Below, in pieces: positions 34,455 through 42,519 of a DNA stretch of 64,000 bases. The number at the start of each line of letters is the position of its first letter. Within the stretch, counting starts at the first letter, position 1. Both the position numbers and the translations under genes were made by a program. The DNA is from Streptomyces marokkonensis (GTDB lineage: Bacteria > Actinomycetota > Actinomycetes > Streptomycetales > Streptomycetaceae): contig NZ_VSKS01000005.1 in NCBI RefSeq assembly GCF_008312835.1, forward strand, positions 124,001 to 188,000, read 5' to 3'. The notes under the pieces were generated by a model. The model worked only from the letters and a program-made list of their open reading frames with translations. It did no database searches and had not been told where the DNA came from.

Positions 34455-35842
34455 GTGAAGAAGCGTGTCGGGTCCTACCCGCGTGTCCGCGTCGAGGGTG
34501 GCGGCCAGGCGGTGGTCTCGCAGGCCGGGGGTGTGCTGCTGGTCGAGACCGTTCGCAAGGTCGGCCTGGACACCGTGATATCGGCGGCGCTGTCGCCATG
34601 GCGGAAGGCCCGAGCGGTGCACGATCCTGGCAAGATCCTGCCGGACGTGGCTTTGGCGGTCGCGCTAGGCGGGGACTGCCTCGCCGATGTCGGCATGCTG
34701 CGGGCCGAGCCGGCCGTGTTCGAGCTGGTGGCCTCCGACCCGACGGTCTCCCGCCTCGTCGACACCCTCGCCGACTCCGGCGAGAAGGCCCTGCAGGCCA
34801 TCCGTTCCGCGGGCCCAAGCACGGCAGAGAATCTGGCAGTTGGCCGGCCGTGCGGCGCCCGACGCGGACGGGACGGTGACTGTCGACCTCGACGGGGTCC
34901 TGGTGGTCGCGCACTCCGACAAGGAGGACGCCGCACCCACCTGGAAGCGGACCTACGGCCATCACCCGCTCATGGCCTTCGTTGACCACGGGCCGGGCGG
35001 CACCGGGGAGCCGGTCGCGGCCCTGCTCAGGCCCGGGAACGCGGGCTCGAACACCGCGTCCGACCAAATCACCACCGCGCGCCTGGCCCTGGCTCAGCTG
35101 CCGAAGGAGTACCGACGGGGCCGGCAGACGCTGGTCCGCACCGACTCCGCGGGCGGCACTCACGACTTCGTCGCCTGGCTCGCCCGGCGGGGACGGTGGC
35201 TGTCTTACTCGGTCGGCATGATGATCACCGACGCGACCCACCAGCACGTCCTGGAGGTGCCCGCATCCGCCTGGACGCCGGCCGTCGACGCCGGCCGTCG
35301 AGGCCGACGGCGAGATCCGGGACGGGGCCTGGGTTGCCGAGCTCACCGGCGACGTCCTGGACGGCTGGCCCAAGGGCATGCGGCTGATTGTCAGGAAGGA
35401 ACGACCGCATTCCGGGGCCCAGTTGCGGCTCACGGACGCGGACGGCATGCGGCTGGCCTGCTTCGCGACCAACACCACCAGCAGGCCGATCGCCGACCTC
35501 GAGCTCCGTCACCGACTGCGGGCGAGGGCCGAGGACCGCATCCGGGCCGCCCGGGCCACCGGCCTGCGCAACCTGCCCTTGCACCGCGCGGCCCAGAACC
35601 GAGTCTGACTCGAGATCGTGCAGATCACTCTCGACCTGCTGGCCTGGATGCCGATGCTCGCGCTGACCGGCACAGCCCGCCTCTGGGAGCCCCGCCGCCT
35701 GCGGCTCCGGCTGTTCACCGCGGCCGGGCAGCTCGTCACCACCGGCCGTCGGCGGATCCTCCGCCTGGCCCGGCACTGGCCCTGGAGCCGCCACATCACC
35801 ACCGCACTCGAACGGCTCGCACTCCTGCCGAACCCCGGCTGA
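34455..35842 (+). pseudogene. Degenerate IS1380-family transposase
   Basis: Homology continues across three reading states: MKKRVGSYPRVRVEGGGQAV...LADSGEKALQAIRSAG in one frame, then TVTVDLDGVLVVAHSDKEDA...TDSAGGTHDFVAWLARRG in the next (shift near 34820-34850), then AELTGDVLDGWPKGMRLIVR...NLPLHRAAQNRV in the third (shift near 35280-35320). A TGA at 35606-35608 interrupts before the C-terminal LEIVQITLDLLAWMPMLALT. VDLDGVLVVAHSDKE holds the DDE-type Asp. The gene is dead in at least three places. High GC, unlike the adjacent CD-NTase gene. I could not find convincing terminal inverted repeats. Confidence 0.8.
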
Positions 35843-36026
35843 CCAGCGGATTCCCCATCCCAACGACAGCACCTTAGCACCCGGAGCAGTGGAACCCGGC
35901 GCCACCCCGAGACGACACTCGGGCCCCCGACCTGCCCGCACGAAAACGGTCCACCGACTCCGTCGGCGGACCGTCACGAAACTTCGAGGCTAGTGGCACG
36001 CGTGTGGCACGACCCCGGACACGGCG

Positions 36027-36065
36027 AGGGCCAGCCTGGGAGGGAACCCCTCCTGAGCTGGCCCT
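36027..36065. terminator. Hairpin beside att copy 3
   Basis: AGGGCCAGC ... GCTGGCCCT with inner GGGAGGG/CCCCTCC pairing and a following TTTT. Preceded at 35995-36011 by GGCACG-CG-TGTGGCACG. Same unit as at 27.87 and 38.36 kb. Confidence 0.65.
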
Positions 36066-36072
36066 TTTCTCT

Positions 36073-36115
36073 GTGCCGCCGGTAGAATTCGAACCTGCGA
36101 CACCCGCTTTAGGAG
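36073..36115 (-). repeat. tRNA-Arg 3'-half, att copy 3
   Basis: Matches the intact tRNA from the acceptor to the anticodon loop with three substitutions in the acceptor/T-stem; GAACCTGCGACACCCGCTTT is preserved. It divides the 9.4-kb segment into an RT/CD-NTase part and a 2.3-kb HNH part. Confidence 0.82.
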
Positions 36116-36199
36116 TTCGAGCCAGTGGGCGCTACACAGCCACCAACTGTCAGCTTGCATGCCGCTTATGGCCATGCACCGCCGTGTCTGTGCGCTGCC

Positions 36200-36225
36200 G
36201 TTGATGTCAAGCGGTGATGTCACTG
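36200..36225. repeat. Tandem 13-nt repeats, copy 3
   Basis: GTTGATGTCAAGC followed by GGTGATGTCACTG, about 85 nt after att copy 3: the same offset as at copy 1. Confidence 0.55.
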
Positions 36226-36531
36226 GCCCTGGCCGGATACAAGATCGCGGTGTGCTGCCCACCCGGCTTCTGTGAGTGCCCAGGGGTCACCATGTTCTTG
36301 GTACGGCTTGAGAAGTCCTGCCTTCACTAAACGGTTTCGTTGCCAGGCAGTTCGGTTCTCCCACTTGACCTCCCCGTTGGAAGGTTGTGGCAAATGGTCA
36401 GTCTCAGTCAGCTGCGAGCCGTACCGCTCGCGCATCCTCCGAAGGACGGCTTGCTTAGAGCCAGCGCCGCCCATCTCGCCAAGCGTCATAAGAAGCCAAC
36501 GGCCGAGTACCTCATGGGGTGTCAGCTGCAT
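36220..36531 (-). CDS. Mrr-N-like winged-helix protein
   Basis: 103 aa from the ATG at 36531 (an upstream ATG at 36654 is possible). TPHEVLGRWLLMTLGEMGGA - ERYGSQLTETDHLPQPSNGE - KWENRTAWQRNRLVKAGLLK - DPWALTEAGWAAHRDL follows the winged-helix found at the N-terminus of Mrr restriction proteins, without the nuclease domain. Either a truncated restriction protein or a small DNA-binding regulator. Divergent from the HNH gene; part of the last cargo segment. Confidence 0.55.
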   Translation of the reverse strand: MQLTPHEVLGRWLLMTLGEMGGAGSKQAVLRRMRERYGSQLTETDHLPQPSNGEVKWENRTAWQRNRLVKAGLLKPYQEHGDPWALTEAGWAAHRDLVSGQGQ

Positions 36532-36672
36532 GTCAGCGATCTTAGGTCTCAGCCCCAACCTGCTGCCATGCCCTGAGCTTGGGGAGTTTGGGTGCTCCGG
36601 CGATGCTGAGCTACCGGCAGGGCGTGGTCGGCAGGGGCTCGCTGTCAGTGGCATGCTCTACGGTTTCCGCCC

Positions 36673-37864
36673 ATGACGAGACGGTCGTTGTCGGATGCCG
36701 AGGCCCGTTGGACACTACAGATGGTTCGTTCAGGCAAGATGACGCAAAAACAGGTAGCAGCGATGCTCGGCGCGACGCTGTCGAGAGTCAATCAGTTAGT
36801 CAACGGGCGGACTTACAAGCACCTTCACGGCACTTCCGGAACCAGGACTTCCGACGGTGGCCTACGCTATGGACTCGATGAGACGCCGGAGCGCCGCTTG
36901 TGGCGGGAGGCGAAGTTCTGGGCGCGGGTGGACCGATCCGGCGGACCAAACGCTTGTTGGTCGTGGATCGGCGGTAAGCCGAATCACTACGGGCAGACGG
37001 CCGCCGGGCAAGGCATGACCGGATCAGCGCTGGCTCATGTGGTGGCGTTCACTCTTGCCAGACGCCTGCCCAAGGCGCCGGGCCGGGCTCTCGTATTGCG
37101 GCACCTATGCGATTACAAGCCGTGCTGCAATCCTGCTCACCTCAAGCCCGGTACTCCCGGAAAACCTAGCCGACCGGTGGGAAGCCCACCGGGAAGGCCG
37201 CACTGGAGCCCGAGACGTGGCCGAGCCGGTAGCGACCCCGCACGGCGGCTGGAACATTGCCGCGGACGACCTGAATGAACTCGACCATCTTGCTCGCGTC
37301 TCCGAGTTCCGTGCTCGCGTGGACAGCTCTGGTGGTCCGGATGCCTGCTGGCCGTGGATTGCTCAGTCCCGACACCTTTTCGGCTATGGCTTCATGCGGT
37401 TCGAGGGGCAGAACACCGTACCTGCACATCGCATCGCATACGTGGTTGCACATGGACTGACGCTCGCTGACATCCGGTGCCAGATGATCTTGCATAGGTG
37501 CACGGAAGACGCCTACCGGAATAATTGCAATAATCCGGACCATCTAATGGCAGGGACGCAGGCTGAGAACATCGCCGACAAGAAGATCCACGGGACGATG
37601 CCGTCAGGAGAGCGGCACCACATGGGCCGGCGCTACTCCGACTCGCTGATAGCCGAACTGCGCGAGCGCTATTGGCGTCCGAGGGGGAAGCGGCCAACCA
37701 TCACGGCGCTCGCGGCAGAGATCGGGGCACCGATCGGCGTTGTCAGTCGGTGGCTAAAAGGCGCCTCTCGCCCTGAAGCAGGCGGTCCAGCCAGCCCGGG
37801 ACACCATAATCGGCACGGAGCCAGAGGAGTCTTCTTGCCCTGGGACTTGCCGGGGTCTTTGTGA
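36673..37864 (+). pseudogene. Tandem HNH endonuclease gene with an internal +1 frameshift
   Basis: Frame 1 (36673-37278): an HTH (TQKQVAAMLGATLSRVNQLV) and a first HNH_3-type domain (ARVDRSGGPNACWSWIGG ... LRHLCDYKPCCNPAHLKPGT). The expected continuation ENLADR is in the +1 frame: PENLADRWEAHREG, a second HNH domain (ARVDSSGGPDACWPWI ... CNNPDHLMAGTQAENIADKK) and a C-terminal HTH (TALAAEIGAPIGVVSRWLK), ending at 37864. The shift is at ACTCCCGG near 37160. Alternatives: a programmed +1 slip at the CCC codon, or a separate second gene starting at GTG 37217 with GGAG 8 nt upstream. Confidence 0.7.
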
Positions 37865-38166
37865 GCTGGGTTTTCGCCGGTCAGGGGCGGTGGGCTCGTG
37901 CGCCTGGTGGTCGTCGTTGGTCGTCATTGGCCACTGTTGAGCGACCTCGGACGGCCCAACGACGGCCCAGCTCTGCCGCAGTCGACTGCGCCCGGCACCC
38001 TCGATGCGCCGTCTGAACATCAGCCGACGACAGTCAGCCACGACGGCGGGCGCGCCGACCGAACGCGCACGCGTATGCCTCGCTGGACCACCAGCGGCCT
38101 GGGCCACGCTGCTGTGCCATCGACCAGAGCAAGGCACGACGGCCCGCCCGTGACAAGGACACGTGA
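37865..38166. other. Non-coding relic upstream of the integrase stub
   Basis: No intact gene. 38021-38095 is an imperfect copy of 26748-26820. The stretch is probably the decayed body of the integrase gene whose C-terminus survives just downstream. Confidence 0.5.
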
Positions 38167-38301
38167 GTGGGCACGAGGATGGGGCACAGCAGTTCCCGGG
38201 CCGCGCTGATCTACCAGCACATGACCAGCGACCGGGACCAGGCCATTGCCGACCGGCTCGGGGCCATGATCCGCGACGGTGGGGGAGGGGCGTCCGGCTA
38301 G
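38167..38301 (+). pseudogene. C-terminal remnant of a tyrosine integrase
   Basis: A 44-codon stub reading RMGHSSSRAALIYQHMTSDR then DQAIADRLGAMIRDGG to a TAG. RMGH...AALIYQH is the hallmark end of Streptomyces tRNA-targeting integrases, with the box-II His and the nucleophile Tyr. It is cut on the left by a TGA at 38164. The stub sits about 110 nt from the tRNA/att site, the normal place for the integrase 3' end, so the last element's integrase has been lost and cannot itself drive excision. Confidence 0.8.
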
Positions 38302-38360
38302 AGGATGTGGACTCCGTGTGGACTCTAGTGGCACGCGTGTGGCACGACCCCGGACACGAC

Positions 38361-38403
38361 GAAGGGCCAGCCTGGGAGGAAACCCCTCCTGAGCTGGCCC
38401 TTC
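38361..38403. terminator. Hairpin between integrase stub and tRNA
   Basis: GAAGGGCCAGC (38361-38371) with GCTGGCCCTTC (38393-38403), inner GGGAGG/CCTCC pairing; preceded by GGCACG-CG-TGTGGCACG at 38330-38346. It likely terminates both the tRNA (minus strand) and the integrase relic. Confidence 0.7.
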
Positions 38404-38409
38404 TGGCTG

Positions 38410-38482
38410 TGCCCCCGGCAGGATTCGAACCTGCGACACCCGCTTTAGGAGAGCGGTGCTCTATCCCCTGAGCTACGAAGGC
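38410..38482 (-). tRNA. tRNA-Arg (anticodon CCU)
   Basis: 73 nt folding into a complete cloverleaf on the minus strand: acceptor GCCTTCG / CGGGGGC (with G-U pairs), D-stem GCTC/GAGC, anticodon stem CCGCT/AGCGG with loop CTCCTAA (anticodon CCT at 38447-38449), T-arm GCAGG-TTCGAAT-CCTGC, and discriminator A. CCA is not encoded. It reads AGG. Its 3' half is the integration target copied three times to the left. Confidence 0.97.
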
Positions 38483-38911
38483 GAGGGCTTGGAGCAAGCC
38501 TTGCAGGAGATCCAGCGAGTGGATCTTCGGCAAGGAGGCCGAGCCCGCTGGTCGGACGCGGTGCGGACCCTGCTGGGCAGCACTGTTGCCCGACGGGAGC
38601 CACGCCAACGGCTGACCAGGGAACAGGGTAGCGGATGGGCGTCGGTGGGGGGACTTGGATAGCGTGCGCTGGGCGGAGCGGGCAGGTAGGTGACTCGCTG
38701 ACCTGCGGATTCTCCAGATCGCTCGCTGGAGAGGACGTGGAAGGCGAGGCGGGCGCGTGCTCGGCTGTTTCGGCCGGAGACACGTGCCCGCGGCACCGAA
38801 GGCGGTGCGGATCGTCGCGACGGGGGTGGCGCGAGGTCCGCTTCCCGGTGCCGCCCCCTCGGTGCGAGGGCGGGGCCGGGGCCGGGGCCGCGCTGCGGTG
38901 GTCGGGGGCGG
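38483..38911. other. Intergenic region, tRNA promoter side
   Basis: 429 nt with no credible gene. The tRNA promoter should lie within the first ~60 nt. The end is GC-rich with a repeated GGGGCC run (about 38874-38892) just past the MFS stop, probably that gene's terminator. Confidence 0.45.
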
Positions 38912-40123
38912 TCAGCCCGTCGGGGCGGTCCTGCGGCCGGTGGTGGCTCGGAGGACCACGGCGAGGGCGACCAGGACGATGCCGAGCCGGACGACGCTGG
39001 TGACGCCCGTGTGGTCGGCGAAGAGGCCGCCGATGAGGGCGCCCAGGGCGATGCAGGTGTTGTAGGCCATGGTGTTGAGCGACATCGCGGCCTCGAAGGT
39101 CTCGGGCGCGGCCGCGAGCGTCATGTTGATCTGGCTGAGCTGGACGACACCGAAGGCGACGCCCCACAGGCTCATGGCGGCGATCACGCCGACGTCGTTC
39201 GTGCCGATGGTCAGCAGCATGACGAGTGCGGCGATCAGGAGCAGGCCGCCCGCGACGAAGCTGCCCCGCAGGCTCTTGTTGACGGTCTGGCCCCCGATGA
39301 AGTTGCCGATCGCGCCGCCGATACCGAAGACGATGAGAACGACGGTGATGAAGCCGACGGTGGCGGAGGTGCTCTCCTCCAGATAGGGACGGACGAAGGT
39401 GTAGGCAGCGAAGTGGCCGAGGACGAAGAACACGACCATGACCAGGACCACGCGCAGTTGCACGTTCTTGACGGGCAGTTCGAAGACCTCGCGTACGGAG
39501 ACCGCGTTCGCGGACGGCAGCGACGGGATCGTGAAGGCGACGGCCAGGAAGACCAGAGCGCTGAGGCCGGCCCAGATCATGAAGGTGGTGCGCCAGTCGC
39601 CGGCGCTTTCGAGCAGGGTGCCGAGGGGGATGCCGACGACGGTGGCGATCGAGATGCCGGACATCACCACGGCGGCGGCCCGGTTGGCGTGCTTCTCCGG
39701 GACGATGCGCATGGCCATGCTGACACCGATGGCCCAGAAGACACCGCTGGCGAAGCCCATGATCAGGCGGGTGCCCAGGATCAGCGGGTAGTTCGGGGCG
39801 ATCGAAGTGACCAGGTTGCCGACGGCCAGGACGGCCAGCAGCGCGGTCAGCAGTCGGCGTCGGTCGACGCGGCGGGTCCACGCCACGATGAACGGCACGC
39901 CGAGACCGGCCGCGACACCCTGCGCCGTGACCATGAGGCCGGCCGCGCCCACGGAGACCTCGAGGCTCTCACTGAGCGGGGTGAGCAGGCCGATCGGCAT
40001 CAGTTCGGTGGTGAGGAAGACGAACAGACTGGCGGTGATGGCAGCCACACCCAGCCATCCCCGGGCCGGGGACACCTGATCCTGTGGTGTGGCGGGCGTG
40101 TGTGTCTCTTCTCTGATGGTCAT
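38912..40123 (-). CDS. MFS transporter (AraJ/YdhP-like efflux group)
   Basis: 403 aa, 12 TM segments, GGAGAG before the ATG. GWLGVAAITASLFVFLTTEL and RRVDRRRLLTALLAVLAVGN are typical of the sugar/drug efflux DHA1 group in actinobacteria. Same direction as the EamA gene upstream (137-nt gap), so possibly one operon, both divergent from a LysR regulator. Confidence 0.85.
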   Translation of the reverse strand: MTIREETHTPATPQDQVSPARGWLGVAAITASLFVFLTTELMPIGLLTPLSESLEVSVGAAGLMVTAQGVAAGLGVPFIVAWTRRVDRRRLLTALLAVLAVGNLVTSIAPNYPLILGTRLIMGFASGVFWAIGVSMAMRIVPEKHANRAAAVVMSGISIATVVGIPLGTLLESAGDWRTTFMIWAGLSALVFLAVAFTIPSLPSANAVSVREVFELPVKNVQLRVVLVMVVFFVLGHFAAYTFVRPYLEESTSATVGFITVVLIVFGIGGAIGNFIGGQTVNKSLRGSFVAGGLLLIAALVMLLTIGTNDVGVIAAMSLWGVAFGVVQLSQINMTLAAAPETFEAAMSLNTMAYNTCIALGALIGGLFADHTGVTSVVRLGIVLVALAVVLRATTGRRTAPTG

Positions 40124-40259
40124 GTCATCTCTCCGGATGCGTCAGGCGCGGTACCCGAATGCCTCATGGCGCCGGGTCCGACGGAGGTCATGGCGTGGGG
40201 AGGTGCGCCCGCTGTCATCCGCTGCGTTCCTGTTCCGGAGCGGGTTGGCCGGGGAGGTG

Positions 40260-41180
40260 CTAGGGGGTGGTGCGGGGGGTGGCCGAGGGGGGTTCCCCGG
40301 ACTGTTCCCCGGCCTTCTTCCGGGGTGGGCGGATCTGGCCCAGCACGATCGCCAGGAAGATGACGGCCATGCCGACGATCTGCAGGGCGGACAGCGTCTG
40401 GTCCTTGATCAGGTAGCCCAGCAGCGCCGCCACGACGGGGCTGCCCAGCGCGAGGAAGGAGACCGCCACGGCCGGCAGGCGTCCGATGCCCCGGAACCAG
40501 ACGATGTAGCTCAGGACCGCGCCCAGGGTGATGAGGTGGGCGAACCCGAAGACGTTGGCACCGGTGAGACCGTCGGGGAGGTTCTCCAGTGACAGCCAGA
40601 ACGGCAGCATGATCAGACCGCCCGCGGTGAGCTGCCATCCGGTGAACGTGAGCAGGCCGACGCCTCCGGGCCGGCCCCACCGTTTGGTCAGGGTGATGCC
40701 GGAGGCCATGCACAGCGCTCCGCCGACCGCGGCGAGGACTCCTACGGTGTCGAGGGACACCGTGCCCTTGAAGACCAGCAGCGTCACGCCTCCGGCGCCC
40801 ATGACACAGGCCAGGGCGGGGAGGGCTCCGATCCTCTCGCCGAGGAAGGGGGCGGCGAGGATCACGACGAACATGGGCTGAGCCGACATGATCATGGCGG
40901 CGATGCCGCCGGGCAGCCGGTAGGCCGCGGCGAAGAGCAGGAGGTTGAAGGCGCCGATGTTCAGAACGCCCAGCACCGGCGCGCGCCACCACCAGACGCC
41001 GGCGGGAAGCCGGCGGCCGAGGGCCAGCAGGAACAGGCCGCCGGGCAGGGCTCGCACGGTGGTCGCCAGGAACGGCCGGTCCGGTGGCAGCAGTTCGGTG
41101 GTCACCAGGTAGGTGCTGCCCCAGACCGCCGGCGCCAGGCCGGTCAGGGCCGCCGTGAGTACGTTCCGCCTGCTCTTCAT
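40260..41180 (-). CDS. EamA/DMT-family transporter
   Basis: 306 aa from the ATG at 41180 (GAGG 4 nt upstream; an ATG 12 nt earlier lacks any site). Ten TM segments in two EamA repeats: LAPAVWGSTYLVTTELLPPD with LPGGIAAMIMSAQPMFV, then LTFTGWQLTAGGLIMLPFW with FLALGSPVVAALLGYLI. An exporter of metabolites or amino acids is likely. The charged C-terminus contains KKAGEQSGE. Probably controlled by the divergent LysR protein. Confidence 0.87.
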   Translation of the reverse strand: MKSRRNVLTAALTGLAPAVWGSTYLVTTELLPPDRPFLATTVRALPGGLFLLALGRRLPAGVWWWRAPVLGVLNIGAFNLLLFAAAYRLPGGIAAMIMSAQPMFVVILAAPFLGERIGALPALACVMGAGGVTLLVFKGTVSLDTVGVLAAVGGALCMASGITLTKRWGRPGGVGLLTFTGWQLTAGGLIMLPFWLSLENLPDGLTGANVFGFAHLITLGAVLSYIVWFRGIGRLPAVAVSFLALGSPVVAALLGYLIKDQTLSALQIVGMAVIFLAIVLGQIRPPRKKAGEQSGEPPSATPRTTP

Positions 41181-41508
41181 CTCGCCTCGCATCCAGCGGG
41201 AATCACCGCGGCCCCCGGCGTTCGTCCGGCCGGCTCAGCGTGATGCTCATGGCGGTCGTCGGTCCTTTCGGAGTCGCGGGCGCGCGCAGGAACGCCCCGG
41301 CGGGGTGCGCCCGGGTACGGGAAGCGGGGAGAGGGCAGTGACAGCAGGGCGTGCGGGCATGCCGGAGGAGCCCGATCCGAGGGCCCGCCCGGCGGAACCG
41401 GCCCGAGGACGTTCCCGCCGTGTGCGGTCCTCACCAGTGTCGGGCCGGGCGGATCAATGAGTCCAACACATGCTTGTCAGGCGATGCATCACGAATCACG
41501 ATGGATCC

Positions 41509-42411
41509 ATGGAGCTCCAGCAGATGCGTTACGTGATCGCCGTGGCCGAGACGAACAGTTTCACGAGGGCGGCCCAGCGCTGCCTGGTGGTGCAGTCCGC
41601 CCTCAGCCACCAGATCGCGCGGCTGGAGAAGGAACTGGGCGCGAGGCTCTTCGAACGCACCAGTCGCCGGGTCCGGCTGACCGCGGCGGGCGCGGCCTTC
41701 CTGCCCGCGGCCCGGCAGTGCCTGGACGCGGCGGAGCGGGCCGCGGCCGAAGTCGCGGCGGCCGTCGGGGAGGTGCGCGGACGCCTCGCGCTGGGACTGA
41801 TCCCCAGCGTCGCCGCGGTGGACGTTCCCACCGTGCTCAGGGAGTTCCACCGGCGTCATCCGAAGGCCCGGATCAGCCTCAGCGTGGGAGCGAGCGACGA
41901 ACTCGTCGAGAGGGTCAGGCAGGGTGAGATCGAGGTGGCCTTCCTCGGCATCCCGGTCACGGCCCGCCCCCGGGGCGTCATGGCCCGGGAGCTGGCCCGG
42001 GAGCGGCTGGTCGCCGTGGTCTCCCCGGACCATCCGCTCGCCGGCGAGACGTCGGTCGACCTCCGGCGGCTGTCCTCGGAGGTGTTCGTGGACCTCCCGG
42101 CGAAGACCGCCGGCCGGGCCCAGTCCGATCTGGCCTTCGCCGCCGCCGGTCTCACCCGCGAGGTCGCCTTCGAGGTGACCAACGCGGACTACCTGACCCG
42201 TCTGGTCGGCGCGGGCCTGGGCGTGGCCCTGCTCCCGCCCGCGTACGTCGAGGGCCTCACCGGCATGGCCACGATCGAGGTCACGGACGCACCGGCCCGC
42301 GCCGAGTACGTGATCTGGGGCCGGGAGGGCCGCACCCCGGCCGCCGCCGCCTTCCTGAACCTGCTGGGCATCGAGGAGGAGGGAGCGCCGGCGTCCCCGG
42401 CTCGTTCCTGA
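41509..42411 (+). CDS. LysR-family transcriptional regulator
   Basis: 300 aa starting MELQQMRYVIAVAETNSFTR. LTTR wHTH (FTRAAQRCLVVQSALSHQIA, RLFERTSRRVRLT) and a substrate-binding-fold effector domain (RLALGLIPSVAAVDVPTVLR, GLGVALLPPAYVEG). Weak ribosome site. Divergent from the EamA-MFS pair across about 330 nt, the classic LysR arrangement; it probably activates that pair when its co-inducer is present. Confidence 0.9.
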   Translation: MELQQMRYVIAVAETNSFTRAAQRCLVVQSALSHQIARLEKELGARLFERTSRRVRLTAAGAAFLPAARQCLDAAERAAAEVAAAVGEVRGRLALGLIPSVAAVDVPTVLREFHRRHPKARISLSVGASDELVERVRQGEIEVAFLGIPVTARPRGVMARELARERLVAVVSPDHPLAGETSVDLRRLSSEVFVDLPAKTAGRAQSDLAFAAAGLTREVAFEVTNADYLTRLVGAGLGVALLPPAYVEGLTGMATIEVTDAPARAEYVIWGREGRTPAAAAFLNLLGIEEEGAPASPARS

Positions 42412-42519
42412 CCGGTGCGGCGGTGGCCCGGGGCCGGGGCGCGTTCGGACAGGGCCGGGGCGGGGCGGCGCGCGGTGGCTCTCCGAGAGCGCCGCTTCGG
42501 CGAGCGGCGCGCCGGGGGA

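Noticed and set aside
34171-35478. N-terminal extension of the CD-NTase frame
   Set aside because: The open frame continues but reads antisense through the transposase relic; the ribosome site and family length favour GTG 34170.
34180-35990. Intact IS element
   Set aside because: Two frameshifts and a stop in the transposase and no matching terminal inverted repeats found.
26037-38482. CRISPR array
   Set aside because: The direct repeats are few, unevenly spaced and match tRNA or arm sites; no cas genes. No CRISPR-like pattern was seen anywhere in the window.
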